From positions 212,878 through 276,877 of the forward strand of contig VZRR01005755.1 in NCBI GenBank assembly GCA_013398015.1: a stretch of DNA of 64,000 nt. The letters are read 5' to 3'. This document shows positions 38,501 through 50,880 of the stretch, in pieces. The notes beneath the pieces are model-generated. The model did no database searches and was not told the DNA's origin. It saw only the letters and a list, made by a program, of their open reading frames with translations. Position 1 is the stretch's first letter, and the number at the start of each line of letters is the position of its first letter. The position numbers and the translations under genes are program-made. This DNA comes from Oreocharis arfaki (taxonomy: Eukaryota; Chordata; Aves; Passeriformes; Paramythiidae).

Positions 38501-40362
38501 CAACAGGTGAGGGTACAAGGTATGCTTTGGGCGACTTTTTCTCTTCCACCTCCTCTTCTGCTGGGATCACTGCCCTGGCCAAGCATGTTGCCTCCAATGT
38601 CTGAGTCACAGCACAGTGCTCTCCAGATGCCTTCAACTCAAGCCTTTTATTCCAAGTTATTGAGATTTTATTTTAGAGACTTTACGGCAGCACTTCAGGG
38701 AATCTTGACTATTCATCTGGTGAGGATTTTACTCCTGTTTCCAGAACACCCTTCCATTCCCCTGACAGAGACCTTAAGGATTTTGTGCAAGGTTATCCCA
38801 GAGCTACCCAACATCTGTGGCCCTGTGAGTTAATGCACTGAGCCCAGAGAGCTGAAGCAGAGCAGTGGGTCTTTCTAGACTACTGTGGACAGATGGAAGA
38901 GCATGAAAACCTTTGCAAACGGGAAACTGCTCTCCCCAGGCTTTTACTCCGGACAATTTTTCTCTTTCTCTAGTCTATGGGTTTCTCAGCGGGACGAATA
39001 AACCTGCCTGTTCCAGGCTGGGATGACACAACACAATAAGAGAATAATCTCTTCCTACAACTTCTCAGGGAGCCTACCTGAGTGATTGAACCTTCGCGCC
39101 TAACCTTGGATCCATTAGTGTATTGTGAGATACAGCTGAAAAACATAAACCTCTTTCAGCCATCCTGCCATCAAAGGGCTTTGTTCAGCCAGTCTTTCTG
39201 TTATTTTCTTTTCTCACCTTTCCTCAGAGAGCTGTCTAGAAATATGTAGGCTTAGTGTGACAATATCATATCATACTGAAAGTCACAAAACCCTTTAAAC
39301 ATAGCATTAGACCCAGAGAACTTGCCATGCTTTGGGGAAAAATGTATGTCCTGGCTATTCCAACTGACCTGAGGGTTTGGGTTTGAATAACACAATACTT
39401 AGAGGAAAAACAAATTTATCATTAACTCCAACAGGTAAATCAAAGTCTTGGCCATGGAGAGAAAAGGTATCTGTCCACAGGGATTACATCCTGGAAAGCA
39501 GTGACTTTCAGAGATATTATCAGAGATATGCTACCACCATATCTGTGTTAGGGCCTTTGTGGTCAAATAGCTTAGACTCTGAAGGAGATAAATAGAAGAT
39601 CCAAGGAAAAGGGGGAAGTGGTGTTATCATAGTTGAAATGACACTGGAACATCAGTTTCCCATTTAGGGGTTCAGACTGGACTTTTCCTGAAAGGAAATA
39701 AGAAGTAAAATTTCATAGCCTGTGCAGCAGCCATTGACATTCCTGTGGGGCTGCAGAAGGACACTTGTGAGCAAGATTCTCATCACTTTGTTTAGAAAAG
39801 GTCTACAAGGTGGAGGTGGAAGCTACACCAAACTAACTGGTAGGAACTGCACGGCTACAGTACTCTGACAGTGTCAGATGATGCAGCCACCTGTGTTATT
39901 TCTACCAGTGTCACTGGGATCCCTGTGGGAAGCCTTGTAAATGTTCGTGGAAGATTTTGGCCAAGATGAATATTTTTGGCTCTTATCAGACATAGAACTA
40001 GGATGAAATAAGCTGAGGAATGACTTAAAGAGAGACTTTAATAGGAGCACGGGCAAGGTTTTCTTGTTGAAGATTAAAATACGCAATGGAGGTATGAACA
40101 TTAGCGAGCAGTATGGTATGGGATCAAAGAAATCTCCAGCACTCCACACAACTCACTCATTTGTTATGTCAGTGCGTGGGTAGGGAAACCCTAGCCTATG
40201 CAAACAGGGCAAGATTTTGATTAAAAATAGATACTGGCACTTGGGTTTTATAAGAGGTGATAGGCCTTTGAGTCCTCCAAATACCAGGTCATTGTTCTGT
40301 GTCACAACTTTCTGTGGAATCCATTGATTCTTCTAGCCTGGTGAGATTATAAATGAATCATG

Positions 40363-40394
40363 GGAGAAAAAGAAAACAGGAGAAAAAGAAAATT
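40363..40394. repeat. 16-bp tandem duplication
   Basis: ggagaaaaagaaaaca at 40363 is followed at once by ggagaaaaagaaaatt at 40379. The two units match over their first 14 bases. It is a local purine-rich duplication. Confidence 0.85.
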
Positions 40395-40633
40395 TGGACC
40401 TGGTCTTTGGTTGATTATGAAACTGGCCTCATCCCACTGAAATGAGTGAATTTACTGGTAACTGGCAAACTGTAAATCTGGCAAACTTCACCATCACGTG
40501 TCTCAGCACCCACAGGTTCCTGCAGCACAAATACTCATGGTGACAGTGACAACAAATTAGGAGACTTCCCAGATGAATTGTATTTTCCTCTGAAAACTCT
40601 GAGATTTACTCCAGACAAATCAGAAGTACCAAT

Positions 40634-40685
40634 GATTATCATATTGTATCATATCATATCATGTCATATATTGTATCATATATCA
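40634..40685. repeat. TATCA-type pentanucleotide repeat
   Basis: An interrupted series of atcat/tatca units (tgtatcatatcatatcatgtcatat and again tgtatcatatatca). It is a degenerate pentanucleotide microsatellite. Confidence 0.85.
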
Positions 40686-41367
40686 ATCAGTTGGCTTTGC
40701 TTGTACTGCAATTCTTTTTATGATTTTATAATTAAGAAACATCTGAATCCTCAAAGGTTCTAGGCCAAATTTTCCCCTAGTGATAACAAACAGCCAAACT
40801 GACTCAAGACATCGGAAAACAAGGTAATTTGTCGTGCTGGGAACAGAGACTGTGATATTAAAGCAGGGAGATGTCATGACTGAGAGATGTGTTGGAACAC
40901 AGCCCTTGCAAGATCTTCTTAAGCTTAAATTGTTCTGTGTTCCTGTGATCCTAAAAATTCAAGTACCATGCATTCTTTGTAGCTCCTGTGCTTTTATTTC
41001 ATTACTCTGTTGCTCTTGCTGCAGTTCATCTTGCTCAGAGACAGATGATGAAAGAGATGCTGAATGTACTTTCTTACTGATGTACAAGGAATTGAAGAGA
41101 GGGAAAACAGCCTTTCTGTGATCCTCAAAGTCAGATGCAATTGCACTATGAGATATTTGAGCCCAAAAATCTGCAGCTATCAGTGCATAGCTGCTTCCTT
41201 GCTGGAACCCCAGGCACCCCAGGGATGGAGCTGAAGGAATAGTTTCTAGCCCTTTCCATTTCAGAGCTGTGTTGCTGCAAGAGTTGATGAATAGCCTTCA
41301 TTGTGGACGCTCCTTCCCTGCTGTGGCTCCCACCCTTGTCTCAACATTCCCATCTGGATATAAATCT

Positions 41368-41450
41368 TGCTTTTCCCTGTCCCCTTCCCCCACTCTCCTC
41401 ATCTTCTCCCTCTGCAGCTCCCTCCAGAGCTCTCCCTCCCCCTTATCCTC
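41368..41450. repeat. Pyrimidine-rich tract
   Basis: About 80 bp that is mostly C and T on the plus strand, with only short purine interruptions (ctgcagctc, agagctc). The composition allows triplex DNA. It also explains the serine/proline-rich frames seen across it. Confidence 0.7.
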
Positions 41451-42952
41451 AGTGGAAAGCTGGAAAGCTGATAAATAAATCATACCTGCCTTGCTGACCA
41501 GGGTGATAGTCACCCAATCCATAACTACTACATGATTTCCTTTGCCAAATGCTGGAAAATGAAAAACACACTGTCCTTTTGAACAGATCAGCATCTGTGT
41601 ACATATAAAACTGTTATTGTGGTACTACCAGCATATCTGTGTTGGGGTCTCTCATTTTTCACCACGTACTGACCCAGGCAAAAGCTTTCATTGAACATGA
41701 TTTACAATTTACTGAGGGACACACTGTTGACTCAGGCCATTACTATTATTTTGTAGATATTCCCTGGTCTCTGCCAAAATAAAAAAATCTAGGAAAGAAA
41801 CTGCTTTAATTGAAGCTACATTAACTTTTCCAACTTTGCCACTGTACTGAAAACCATTTAAAATATGAGCTTCGGATAGACTCCTATCCAAATTTTTTGG
41901 ATTTTTCACTGCAGACATGTGAGAGGCATTTGAAGAGCAAAGGATAGATTATGGTGTTTGTATCAAATTTTTGAACTAGCCCTGAAAATTGCATCTACCC
42001 TGCATTTTTGATGAGATCTACAGCAAGTGAAAAGAACACATCTCTGATATTCTGAGGCAAAGATCAGAGTCAGGTTTTGAAGTTTCAAGCCAGTGTCCGG
42101 TGATGTGCGTTAGTTAAATAGTTGAAGGAAATTAAAGAAAATGAACTTGTGAAGGCGCATGATGTGGAAAAAGTATAAGCTGGGAAGGGGCATTTATGTC
42201 GCATCATTTCCTAACTGCGAGAGGTGCCAGGCTGCAGAACAGCCTCTGGAGATAAGTGGTGCATGAGGTATTGGTTGGCTATTTTAAAAGATGACAGAAC
42301 ACTGCTGTGGTGGAAAGAGGGAACATTTTTTCCTCACGGATAGATCCTGCTACAGTGAATTACGTGCTCTCATACAGCTTGTAACAACTCCTGTTCCAGG
42401 AAACAGGGCTAGTGTGTACGTAGGAAATGAACAAATTGCAACAATTTGTGATTCCACATCAGTGGTGTGCTGCATCATGTGAGAACCTGGCTTACACAGT
42501 CCAGAAATCTGCTTCCACTTGCAGAGAGATAACAGAGGAAAGTACAGCCAAAAGGAATATGCTGGTCTACTTGTCTAACTGGAATCTGGCCTTGGGCCTT
42601 TCCTCTAATTATGTGACATTCAAATGTAATGAGGCAAAGTGGAACTTTGCTTTTACTCAGTGACCCACCAAGGGCAACTTTCATCAACATCTGTGAGAGG
42701 GACACTGGTAGATCCAAAGAGATTTCAATTCCAAGTAGACTTGGTCATCCACAGCAAGTGTCACTCTTCTCTTTTAACCTGCAGAAGGAATACGGGACAA
42801 TTGCACTCCTAAACTGGAAGCTGAGGCAGGTCAAATGAGCATGAGTGAAAATTCTGTGGAAATTTGCTTTCCAGTGTGACGGCATTTCACCTCCATCTGG
42901 CCCCAGCTCTCCAGAGAGTTTTCCCAACAGTTCTTTGCTAAGCACTGTGCAC

Positions 42953-42970
42953 TTTTTTTTTTTTTTTTTT
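42953..42970. repeat. Poly(T) run of 18 (poly(A) on the minus strand)
   Basis: Eighteen uninterrupted T. On the minus strand this is an A18 run located 13 nt after AATAAA, where a polyadenylated transcript would end. See the entry for 42971-43440. Confidence 0.95.
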
Positions 42971-42983
42971 GTTTCAGTCAGAA

Positions 42984-42989
42984 TTTATT
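42984..42989 (-). terminator. Polyadenylation signal AATAAA
   Basis: tttatt on the plus strand reads AATAAA on the minus strand, 13 nt before the A18 run. The hexamer itself is common by chance. Its value here comes from the spacing to the A run and the 3'-UTR-like sequence upstream. Confidence 0.4.
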
Positions 42990-43292
42990 TAGAAAGACAG
43001 AGATGTGGTACAGATACAACATCAGAAGCTGAGTGGATACACTGAGACGGTAACTGAGCTCAGCACAGCAGCCCAGGCAGCGACGCCACTTTACACCACC
43101 CAAGGACTGCGTCCAATTTAACAGGACAGTCTTTCCCTGGTTTGGGAGGCAGGGAAGAGGGAATGTGATTTTAGTTTTCATGCCCTGGTGAATGTATGGA
43201 AACACGCTGTACTTTTCTGGAATGTGTGGGATCTTTAGCATGGCGACTTGCGACGTGATCTTAAGCAGGCAAAGAAGTGCGTGCATGCAAGA

Positions 43293-43320
43293 GCACACAC
43301 ACACAGAGACACGCGCACAC
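43293..43320. repeat. Short CA/CG microsatellite
   Basis: cacacacacacagagacacgcgcacac, an interrupted CA repeat inside the putative minus-strand 3' UTR block. Some units are CG, consistent with a CpG-tolerant context. Confidence 0.8.
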
Positions 43321-45287
43321 CTCAGCCCGCCGGGCAGCCTGCCCACCCAGCACTTGATGCTGCAAGTCATGATGATTAGCAGAGTTTCCTCCTGCAGCCT
43401 GCTGGATAACAGCGAGATCAGCATATACAGACACACCTCTGGTGTGAGTGGAACAGTATTTACTTTGTTCTGACCAGGCCCTTACAAGATCTCTGCTGTG
43501 ACAGCTGACAAAAAGAGGGAGAAGGAAATCAGTAATAGAAAGTGATGTTTCGAGATGAAAGTGTCAGGAATGCAAAAGGAAAAAAAGTTTTTAAATACAG
43601 CCATAAGGAAATAATGTGCCAATGTAGTTTCTATGTCCCTTCCTGGTTAGACTAGCAGGCATTTAATTTCTGCCCTTAAGGCCCAGGATATGATCTCAGT
43701 TGTGCTCTTACCACTCTGGATGAACCCCTCAGCAGTCAGGCAAAGTCACTTGAGTTGCTTGAGGCTTATACAGTACCAGAAGACACTGAGATTTATTTCC
43801 CAGTCTCTTCCCTCACATCCCCTTGGTAGTTACGTGACATCTGTCTTTAACACCTCCACACGAAGAAAGCCAGCGCCTTCCAACAGCTATGCTTTCCATC
43901 AAACCTACTGGTCCAGCAAGAGAGCTGTACATGGAGCTTTTGGCTCACTTGAATGTATCCTGCTTCAAAATGCAGGAGCACACTGGACATTTGCGGTCTG
44001 GCCATCCTCCTGGGGCTCTGAGGAAGGGTTACATCTGCTGCACATGCACATTGGCTGATCAGAAGGATGAGGAGGAGCTGGTGTTTGGAGACTTGAGGCT
44101 GGTCTCAGCGCGTATGCTGACCTGGAGCATAATCTTTAATTCATCTCTTTTTCTGTTCAACTTCGATTTTTGATGGATTGTGAGCAGAAAGGTTTTACCC
44201 CATGATGTGCTAGAGCCACTTCAGTTTGGTCCAGATCTGTGGGACATACAGCAACTCTCCAGATATCAGCTGTGAGAGCAGGCAGTGGAAAGGACAGAAA
44301 TACTGATCTTCAAAACCTCACAGACTTGTGCTGAGCTGAGAGGCAGCACAGACCTGCTGTCTGTGTATACAGAGTATACATACACAAGTTTCTGGGATCT
44401 GGGAACTACAGATGTGAGGACAACTTCCCAACAGCACAATTTGCTGGTTGGCACAGTCTCCTAAATGAAGTGCTGGGATTGATATTAATAAACTGCACTA
44501 GTTATCCTTGTGCCTCTGACAGATAGCATCAGACTTACCTTCACTGCAAACAGAACAAAATGCTTACAGAAGCTCAGAAACAGATTATTTATCCAATTAT
44601 ACTCTGTCTAACAACCATCCCCCCCACCCCCATCTCCCAAAACAGATGGGGTCTATATTTGATGTTAGTGTCTGGGAACTCATAACAGGTTTGAGTTTCT
44701 TGGTTGCCTCCAGAGGACACTTAAACTGGCCAGAACTTACCAGAGCATAGTACAGGCTCATCATGAAGGTGAAATTTCCTGCCCAATGTTGCACTAATGC
44801 AGTTTCCAGGTCTCCTTCAATCTTCCTGCTTTATTGGCATGCCAACTTCAGGTGTTAGCCTTAAAGATAATGGTTCCTACCCTCTTCATCACCTTTTAGA
44901 GGATCATAACACTCTAGACAGGGCTTCTCATGCTAAGCCAATATCTCCAGAAATAATAACTTGTTGCATGAGCAGCTAAACTATTGAAGCCAGATTTCCT
45001 GTGGAACTGTGTCCTCTTTTCCAGATGTTCCTTTCTTCTACCTCCTCCGTAATAACCTCATGTTTCTTATGTCCTTTCCACCTGGCAAGAGATGATGTGC
45101 ACTGAGGCTAAGCCAGTGTGCCTTGAGAAAGTCAGAAAGATATGATCTCTGCATTCCACTCAATCTTGGGGAAATGATTGCTCATAAAGCAAATTGCCAT
45201 GGGAAAAGAAGATAGTTCTTTCTGTTGAGTTGGTTGTAAATGACAATTTGATAACTGCTCTTCCTTGTGCTATTCTTTTTCACTTTG

Positions 45288-45313
45288 TTCATATAAAGTG
45301 TTCATATAAAGTG
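45288..45313. repeat. 13-bp perfect tandem duplication
   Basis: ttcatataaagtg occurs twice head to tail without mismatch. It is a small duplication and probably recent, given the perfect identity. Confidence 0.9.
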
Positions 45314-46137
45314 AGATTTTATTTATCTGATCATAATAAAACATACTTACATGAATGTCCAGATGAATCAAATGATTCATCTCAAGCACAACTTTTATTT
45401 TTACATCCTTGTAACATGTTCTCATTTGTTGGACAGCATATTTTGATTTCACGACAATGAAAACTTCAGTGGTCCCCTGTAGAAATTTTTACTATGTTCT
45501 TTTCACCAAAAATGTCACAATGTTGGCTTTCTGTTCCAATTTGGAATACAAACTCTTCTCTTTCTAATGCCAGAGTATGCTAAGGAAAGGAAATTCTGGT
45601 TTCTGACTATCTATAATTATAGTCCAAAAGCAGAAGATATTTCATCAGAAAAATAATACTATAAACATTGGGTTTCTAGCAGGGAGGAGTGGTAGTTAAT
45701 AAAAGCAACTGGGAATTGGTTGAAAATCAACTACTAAAGCCAATCTAACTTCAATTTTTCTGATATAACCTTGAGATGAAGACCATGGCAAAGCATCTCA
45801 CAGGAGGCTGATCTTCATCTTTCCTACCATTTGAAGGTCTTGAGAACGGCCACCTAAGTCTGTGTGTGCAGAGACACAGCTTCAGCTACATCCTTCCAAT
45901 GTGGGACTCACACTCGAAGTAAGAGACGTGCTCTTGATGGGAATAACCTCTAATCAGATCAATACCTATATTCCTTGGCCTTCGGAGCTCTGCAGTGGCA
46001 CTGAGCTTCATCTTAGTGGTGATATCCAAAGAAGAACAGCAGTGTCCTGGCACTTTTAAGGAGAAAGAGGAATGGGATTCTCCCTTGTCATTGTGCTTCC
46101 TGTACCCCATGTATTTTTAATTCAGGATTCAGGTTAT

Positions 46138-46210
46138 GGGGTTTTTGTTTGGGTTTTGGTGATTTTTTTTTTCTTTCGGGTTTTTTTGTTTGGTTTTGTT
46201 TTGTTTCTTT
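46138..46210. repeat. T/G-rich low-complexity tract
   Basis: Repeated ggtttt, gtttt and long T runs (gggtttttgtttgggttttgg and ggttttgttttgtttc) with almost no A or C. It is simple sequence resembling degenerate GTTTT repeats. Confidence 0.8.
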
Positions 46211-46440
46211 AGTATAGTCTCAGTTTACCCAAAGCAATGAATTGTAACTTTAATTTAATTTCTGTATTTATTACCAGTATAGTCTTTAGGTGTTTGAACC
46301 TTAAATGTAACCCATTAACGTTTTTCAGTAAATCTTCCTGCTTCCTATCTGGAAAGGAGGTTCCAAGTCTTGGTTGAAATCACTGATTTAGTTCTCTGTA
46401 GATTTTCATTCCATGTATTCTTTGCCCTTATGCTTCTTTC

Positions 46441-46520
46441 AAGAAATCATAAGAATCCTCCCTAACCGGAAAAAAAAAGTTCCCTTCCAACTCAAACCTT
46501 TCTATGATTCTATGATAAAT
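46441..46520 (+). mobile_element. CR1 LINE 3' tail
   Basis: The segment 'ttcccttccaactcaaacctttctatgattctatgata' (46481-46518) is the end of a CR1 element: the conserved 'cccttccaac' motif, then the 8-bp tail unit attctatg/ttctatga in two tandem copies. Upstream it is diverged and carries an A-rich insertion (46471-46479). Only the last 50-80 bp are recognisable, consistent with the strong 5' truncation usual for CR1. Confidence 0.8.
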
Positions 46521-47265
46521 ATATTTTTTAAATATTGAAACTTGACTTTTCCACTGGAAAATCTGGAAACTGTAGACCAAAAGAGAAAAAAATGCTGTGC
46601 GGAAATTCTTTCTGCTTTCCTCTTAAAACTCCCAGAATGTATTTTGAGAAATAATAATAATAAAACAGTCCTTGAAACTTGAGTTCAAAAGCGTATTTAA
46701 GCTGAAGTGAAAAATTCAATTTTATTAATCTATTTCCAGTGCACAGAATTATTTCTGTGCTTCAGAAATCCATCCTGTAATCCCATGGCTTCTTCCATGA
46801 GATAGGTTCAGGAGCAATCCAGAAGGTTTATCAGCCAGCAGGACAAATCTATTGACAGCATAAAAATAAATTTTGGAGTGGGATAAGGGATTGTACTCTT
46901 AATGTTTGAATTAACATTATCATACTGGATCCTGAATTAATAACACCTGTGGTTTGACATGGTGTGGCCAAGTGTTGGGAGGAAACCTTCTGCCACTTCA
47001 TGCTCAGCACAAATGACTGCTGTGCATTTTTTTGCTTTCAAAGAGCCGTCTCTGCAACGTTACTTATAGCAAATCTTACTTATTTATATACAAAATACCC
47101 ATCTCAATGCTTTATTGTCAGAGTTTCCTAAAACCAGATTAATTAGAAACTTCTCCTACTTCTCTGCAAGAAAATGTAATGAAGCCCAAATCCCCTTTCA
47201 AACTTCATGTTTTCATATATGACTTCAACAAAAAAAATGTAGATACGTGCATATATGTACTGATG

Positions 47266-47287
47266 CACAGTACATGTATGTACTGTG
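47266..47287. repeat. Perfect 9-bp inverted repeat
   Basis: cacagtaca pairs exactly with tgtactgtg around the loop tgta. It sits in a locally alternating purine-pyrimidine stretch about 20 bp from a CR1 copy. I see no function. Confidence 0.7.
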
Positions 47288-47309
47288 TACAGCACAATAC
47301 ACATTTCCT

Positions 47310-47545
47310 TAGAATCATAAGGTGCAGAGCCAGAAGAGACCTTAGTGATTGATTGTATGATCCATGTGGCCTTCAAACAAGTCAAGAGTGCTCTAAATTT
47401 TTGTTTGAACTAGAACAAGCATATAATATGCATTTTAAAAATCGGTTCAGTCCTGACTTCAAAACTGACCTCCAAAACAAACCTTCAAAAAGTGAGGAAG
47501 CCTCCACCAAGCCCCATTTTTTACAGGGTGTGTCTAGGTAGTCAT
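47310..47545 (-). mobile_element. CR1 LINE fragment, minus orientation
   Basis: In plus-strand order the block starts with 'agaatcataaggtgcagagccagaagagacctta' (47311-47344), which is a reversed CR1 3' end. It continues through 'ttgtttgaactagaacaagcatat' and 'cagtcctgacttcaaaactgacc' to 'gaggaagcctccaccaagcccc'. That landmark order matches the old CR1 subfamily whose reverse complement reads 'gtttgactaaagcat...ccagtcttgatttgaagac...gagaatccaccac'. It is heavily diverged, so it is an ancient copy rather than a young avian insertion. Confidence 0.85.
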
Positions 47546-47800
47546 GTGTGTAGACATAAGTGTCTATAAATAGCACACTCACATAAGTGCCTTAAAAGCT
47601 CTGGCAACAGCTCAGTAAACCAGTTGAACTTATCGACACAACACATCTCTTTGGGCTCCTAAAGTGTTTCTAATCTTAAGCTTGTAGCTGCCTTTGCCAA
47701 GTCAATGTATGCAAGAGGCTTTGGATGCAGCCTGAAAACTGCACTCCCCTCCATACTTATGTGGTGGCCCTTTCTTCTGAAGCCAGATGCTAATAGTAAC

Positions 47801-47888
47801 AAAAAAACCCACCCACCCAAACCAACCAACCCACCAAAAAACTAAAACCAACCAACCAGCCAACAAAAAACCAACCCTAGAAAAAAAG
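47801..47888. repeat. A/C-rich CCAA-type low-complexity tract
   Basis: Runs of accc, accaacc and ccaaccagcc alternate with A7-type runs and nearly lack G and T on the plus strand. It translates as W/G/F-rich peptide on the minus strand. It resembles a degraded CCAA microsatellite. Confidence 0.85.
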
Positions 47889-50880
47889 CACAACATCTGC
47901 TAAGTGGGATTGAGCTTTAGGAAGCTCATCCTGCAGTTCCAGCACTTGGACAGCGATGGGAAATAGGAAATAGACTTCACACCCCCAACACACCATCCGT
48001 CAATGGAGTGTGAAAGAAATGTAAGGATTACTCCCCTAGCCTTTAAGTGCCAGGCATAATCATCTAGAGATTGCAGAGTTCAGTTTTTCACTCTGCTCTG
48101 CCTCTGTAGTTGAGAGCTCCCCTTCCTCCCCTGTTCCCTCCACAGCACAAAGGTGCTTATGGGAGCAGGAGGGGGGCAAAAAATCAAATAAAAAGAATAC
48201 TTCAGCTTTGAAAAGAAAGCAGATGTTTCTGGGATCCTGATCACAGTGCTTTAGCTATGGGTCCTGCCTGGGACTTCTAGAAAAGCAAATACCAGAGCCC
48301 CTGTTTATTGGCTGTTTCCTTGCTCACACTGCAATATGGCTTCCAAATGGAACAAGGAACTGAGCCAAAAATCAGCAGAAAACTGGCTCAGAAAAGGGGG
48401 ATTATTTTCTTTTCAGGGGAGTGAGCAGATTTTAGCTTTCAGAGAAGGAACCCTCCTACCCCCTATGAACCTGAAAAACAAAGTCAAACCCTTGGCATAT
48501 CCTGCTCTCTTCTTGTGGGAGAACTGTGGTAAGAGAGACTGTAATTGAACCACTCAATAAAGATGCACATCATCACTCATTTTATTAGCATCTAATCAGT
48601 ACAGCAGTAAGTGGAAAGAAAGCAACGCCCACCAGTGGCAAGTCCCATGAGCTTGGCTTTTGTCAAAGAAGGAAGAGATATTTGGATTGTAAAGCTGTGA
48701 ACATCTTACCAGAAGCATTGTTTTTTTTTCTCTAGTTTTCAGTATCAGTTTCCCTTTCTCTCTCCCAGTTTTTCAGACAGAGCAACAACTGCGACATCTT
48801 TGGGCTGTGAGGGTATTGCCTGCTGAAGCTTCCCCAAAGATATTTCCATCTGTGCTCTAAAATCAGGACATTTCTAAGCAGCTTAAGGCTTTGCAGATAA
48901 CAAGACTTCGTTGCTGATGAGGACACATCAATATCTGTTTTGGATATGTCTACAAAATATGCAATATTTTAGAAACGGAACTTGGTCATCCTCAGGGTGA
49001 GGCCCTTTACCAACACCTTGTATCTCCTAGGCTGCATGCAGTTTTTTGTCTTGGCACAGCTTTGGCTACAGGCAGAGTCTATTGGAAAGGGGAGAGTGGG
49101 GTGTGAAGCCATCAAACCACAATTTTCACACAACACCATGGCACCTGAAGAGGCAGTGGCTGAATTTAATAAAGCGAATGAAATTAAATGCTTCATTTAA
49201 GTAATGTGGAAATACGCTGTTTTGGTTGGAAGCTGTGGCTGTCCACCGAAAATGTCCTTATGGCAGGCTTGAAATGACTGACAAAGGTTGGTGTTCTCTA
49301 TGGAAAGCAAATGATTCCTTCACAGTCCAGTTTTCCATTGAGGCAAACCTTCAATTTTCTTGCCGAGGGAACAAGAAAAGTTTTGATGGAAAAAGTACAA
49401 CCAGCTCTTACAAGCAGCTCTCTTGTATGAAGCACAACTAACTGCTGAGTCTGCGTGAGGCTGCTCTGTAGCAAACAGGTTCCAGCCCAGCCTGCATCTC
49501 AACACTGCCTGCTGCTGAAAGACCCCTGCAGAAAGCTGGGATGGTGGGAGGCTCATGACTTTACTGTAGTCCCCTACTGTTCACTTCGAAAATACAAAAT
49601 GTTTTTCAAAGACCACTGTTTTGTGTGTTCTCTGTCCTGTTTGCACACAGGAGGAACAAGCCATCAATGGTGGCGAGGTCTTACGGGCCAGCCTTAAGAA
49701 CAGATATGATACCACCCCAGTTTGCCCTAGAGAAGGTAGGGGCATATTCGGCCCTAAAAGGAGCTTGAAGTTGGTGCTGTGATCTTGAGATGGGCTGAAA
49801 AAAGGCAAAAGAAAACTGAGTTCCTCATTCTGAGGCTGCAAGACCATTGCTATGCTGTGCCTGGGTGTGAAAAGCAGTTATGTATGTCCCAAAGCAGCAG
49901 ACTCCAGCTTTCTTTATTACAGAGCCCTTTCAGCACCAGAAGAAGAGAGCAGTGGTACCTCTTGCGCAAAACTAAACAATAACCTGGGCAAAGTGATAAA
50001 CTGTATGGTAATCGGCGTGGAGGTGTTTGTTTTGTCTCTTCTGTTGCATCACTTTCAGTTTCTGTGCTGCTGTGTCATAAGTGGATTATGGCTTCAGGAC
50101 AAGCTTTCCCACTTATGTTGTCCTCTGACAGCTAGGAAAATTTGTGGAGGCCCTATGAAAATGAATCTTTAAATGGGTAGAAAACATTACAATTGGATCT
50201 CTTTTGTCAGAACCTGATGTACAATGGGTTATTTATTTTAAGCAGAAGAGATGTGATCAGCTGAGCTCTCTGGGATGCATGTTATGACTCTGACAGGCTT
50301 GTTCCCTTGACATATATTGGCTTTAGCATTTTCTTTTCCCTCTGGACAAAATAACTTCTGTCGCACTCCATACTCTGTTAGAAGGTCTTCGAAAACAAAG
50401 TGCGTGAATTATTCAGGTTTCCCAAGGCTGCTTGGTTTCTAGATCAAAGTAAAGGAAGTTTTTGTTTCCATTTGTTTCTTTCTATCTTATTACCTTTCAT
50501 TTTGACTCATATTTTCACTTTTTTTTTTTTGAGATTTTGTGAATGATATCTGGTAGTTGCTTTTCCTCTAACTGTTTCTTACTAACTTGCTGAATTTCTG
50601 ACAAATAAATTCCATTTACAATCTCAAAAAGCTCTGGAATAATAAAAAAAATAAAGGAGCAAGTTTTTAATGATTTTTCTCTGCTTGTCTGCCTTTTCAC
50701 CTTTATGTTCTCACTATAGTTCTAAGCCATTAGCACAGTTGTACGAAATTTGTCAGAGGTGGAGATTTCAGAGAACAGTTACATTGAGTTTAGTGAAAAT
50801 TTGTTGTCATGTATAGCTAAGACCCCAATAAAAGTTCCTGTTATGAAAAAAAGGTCGTAATGCAGTTCAGTTGTTATCTT

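Larger units (their letters stand above)
35726..42952. other. Noncoding DNA with simple repeats, no gene seen
   Basis: No supportable gene. The span includes the GGAT microsatellite at 36563, AT-rich conserved-looking blocks near 37750 and 38400, short tandems at 40363 and 40634, and a pyrimidine-rich tract at 41368-41450. Open frames all fall within chance length. Confidence 0.55.
42971..43440 (-). other. Putative polyadenylated transcript 3' end or retrocopy
   Basis: Read on the minus strand, this block ends with the polyadenylation hexamer AATAAA (42984-42989), then 13 nt, then an A18 run. That spacing is right for a cleaved, polyadenylated RNA. The body carries more CpG than its surroundings (gcgacgcc, cgacttgcgacgtg, gtgcgtgc, cacgcgcac, cccgccggg) and has the texture of a 3' UTR, including a CA repeat at 43293-43320. 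A 152-codon minus-strand frame (42978-43436) crosses it. Its stop lies between the hexamer and the A run, the peptide is cysteine- and leucine-rich, and part of it encodes the CA repeat, so I do not think it is a protein. It could be a 5'-truncated retrocopy of an mRNA 3' UTR, or a real 3' terminal exon with a genomic A run. No clear flanking target-site duplication was found by eye. Confidence 0.4.
43441..46440. other. Noncoding DNA, no gene seen
   Basis: About 3 kb with no repeat family or gene recognised. A 122-codon plus frame at 43690-44058 and an overlapping 94-codon frame lack known motifs. A small perfect inverted repeat, tgtatac-aga-gtataca, lies near 44366-44382. The 13-bp tandem at 45288 and the T/G-rich tract at 46138 are listed separately. 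Confidence 0.55.

Noticed and set aside
42978..43436. 152-codon minus-strand frame as a protein gene
   Set aside because: It is cysteine/leucine-rich, encodes the CA repeat, and its stop lies between the AATAAA and the A run. The block reads better as a 3' UTR or retrocopy.
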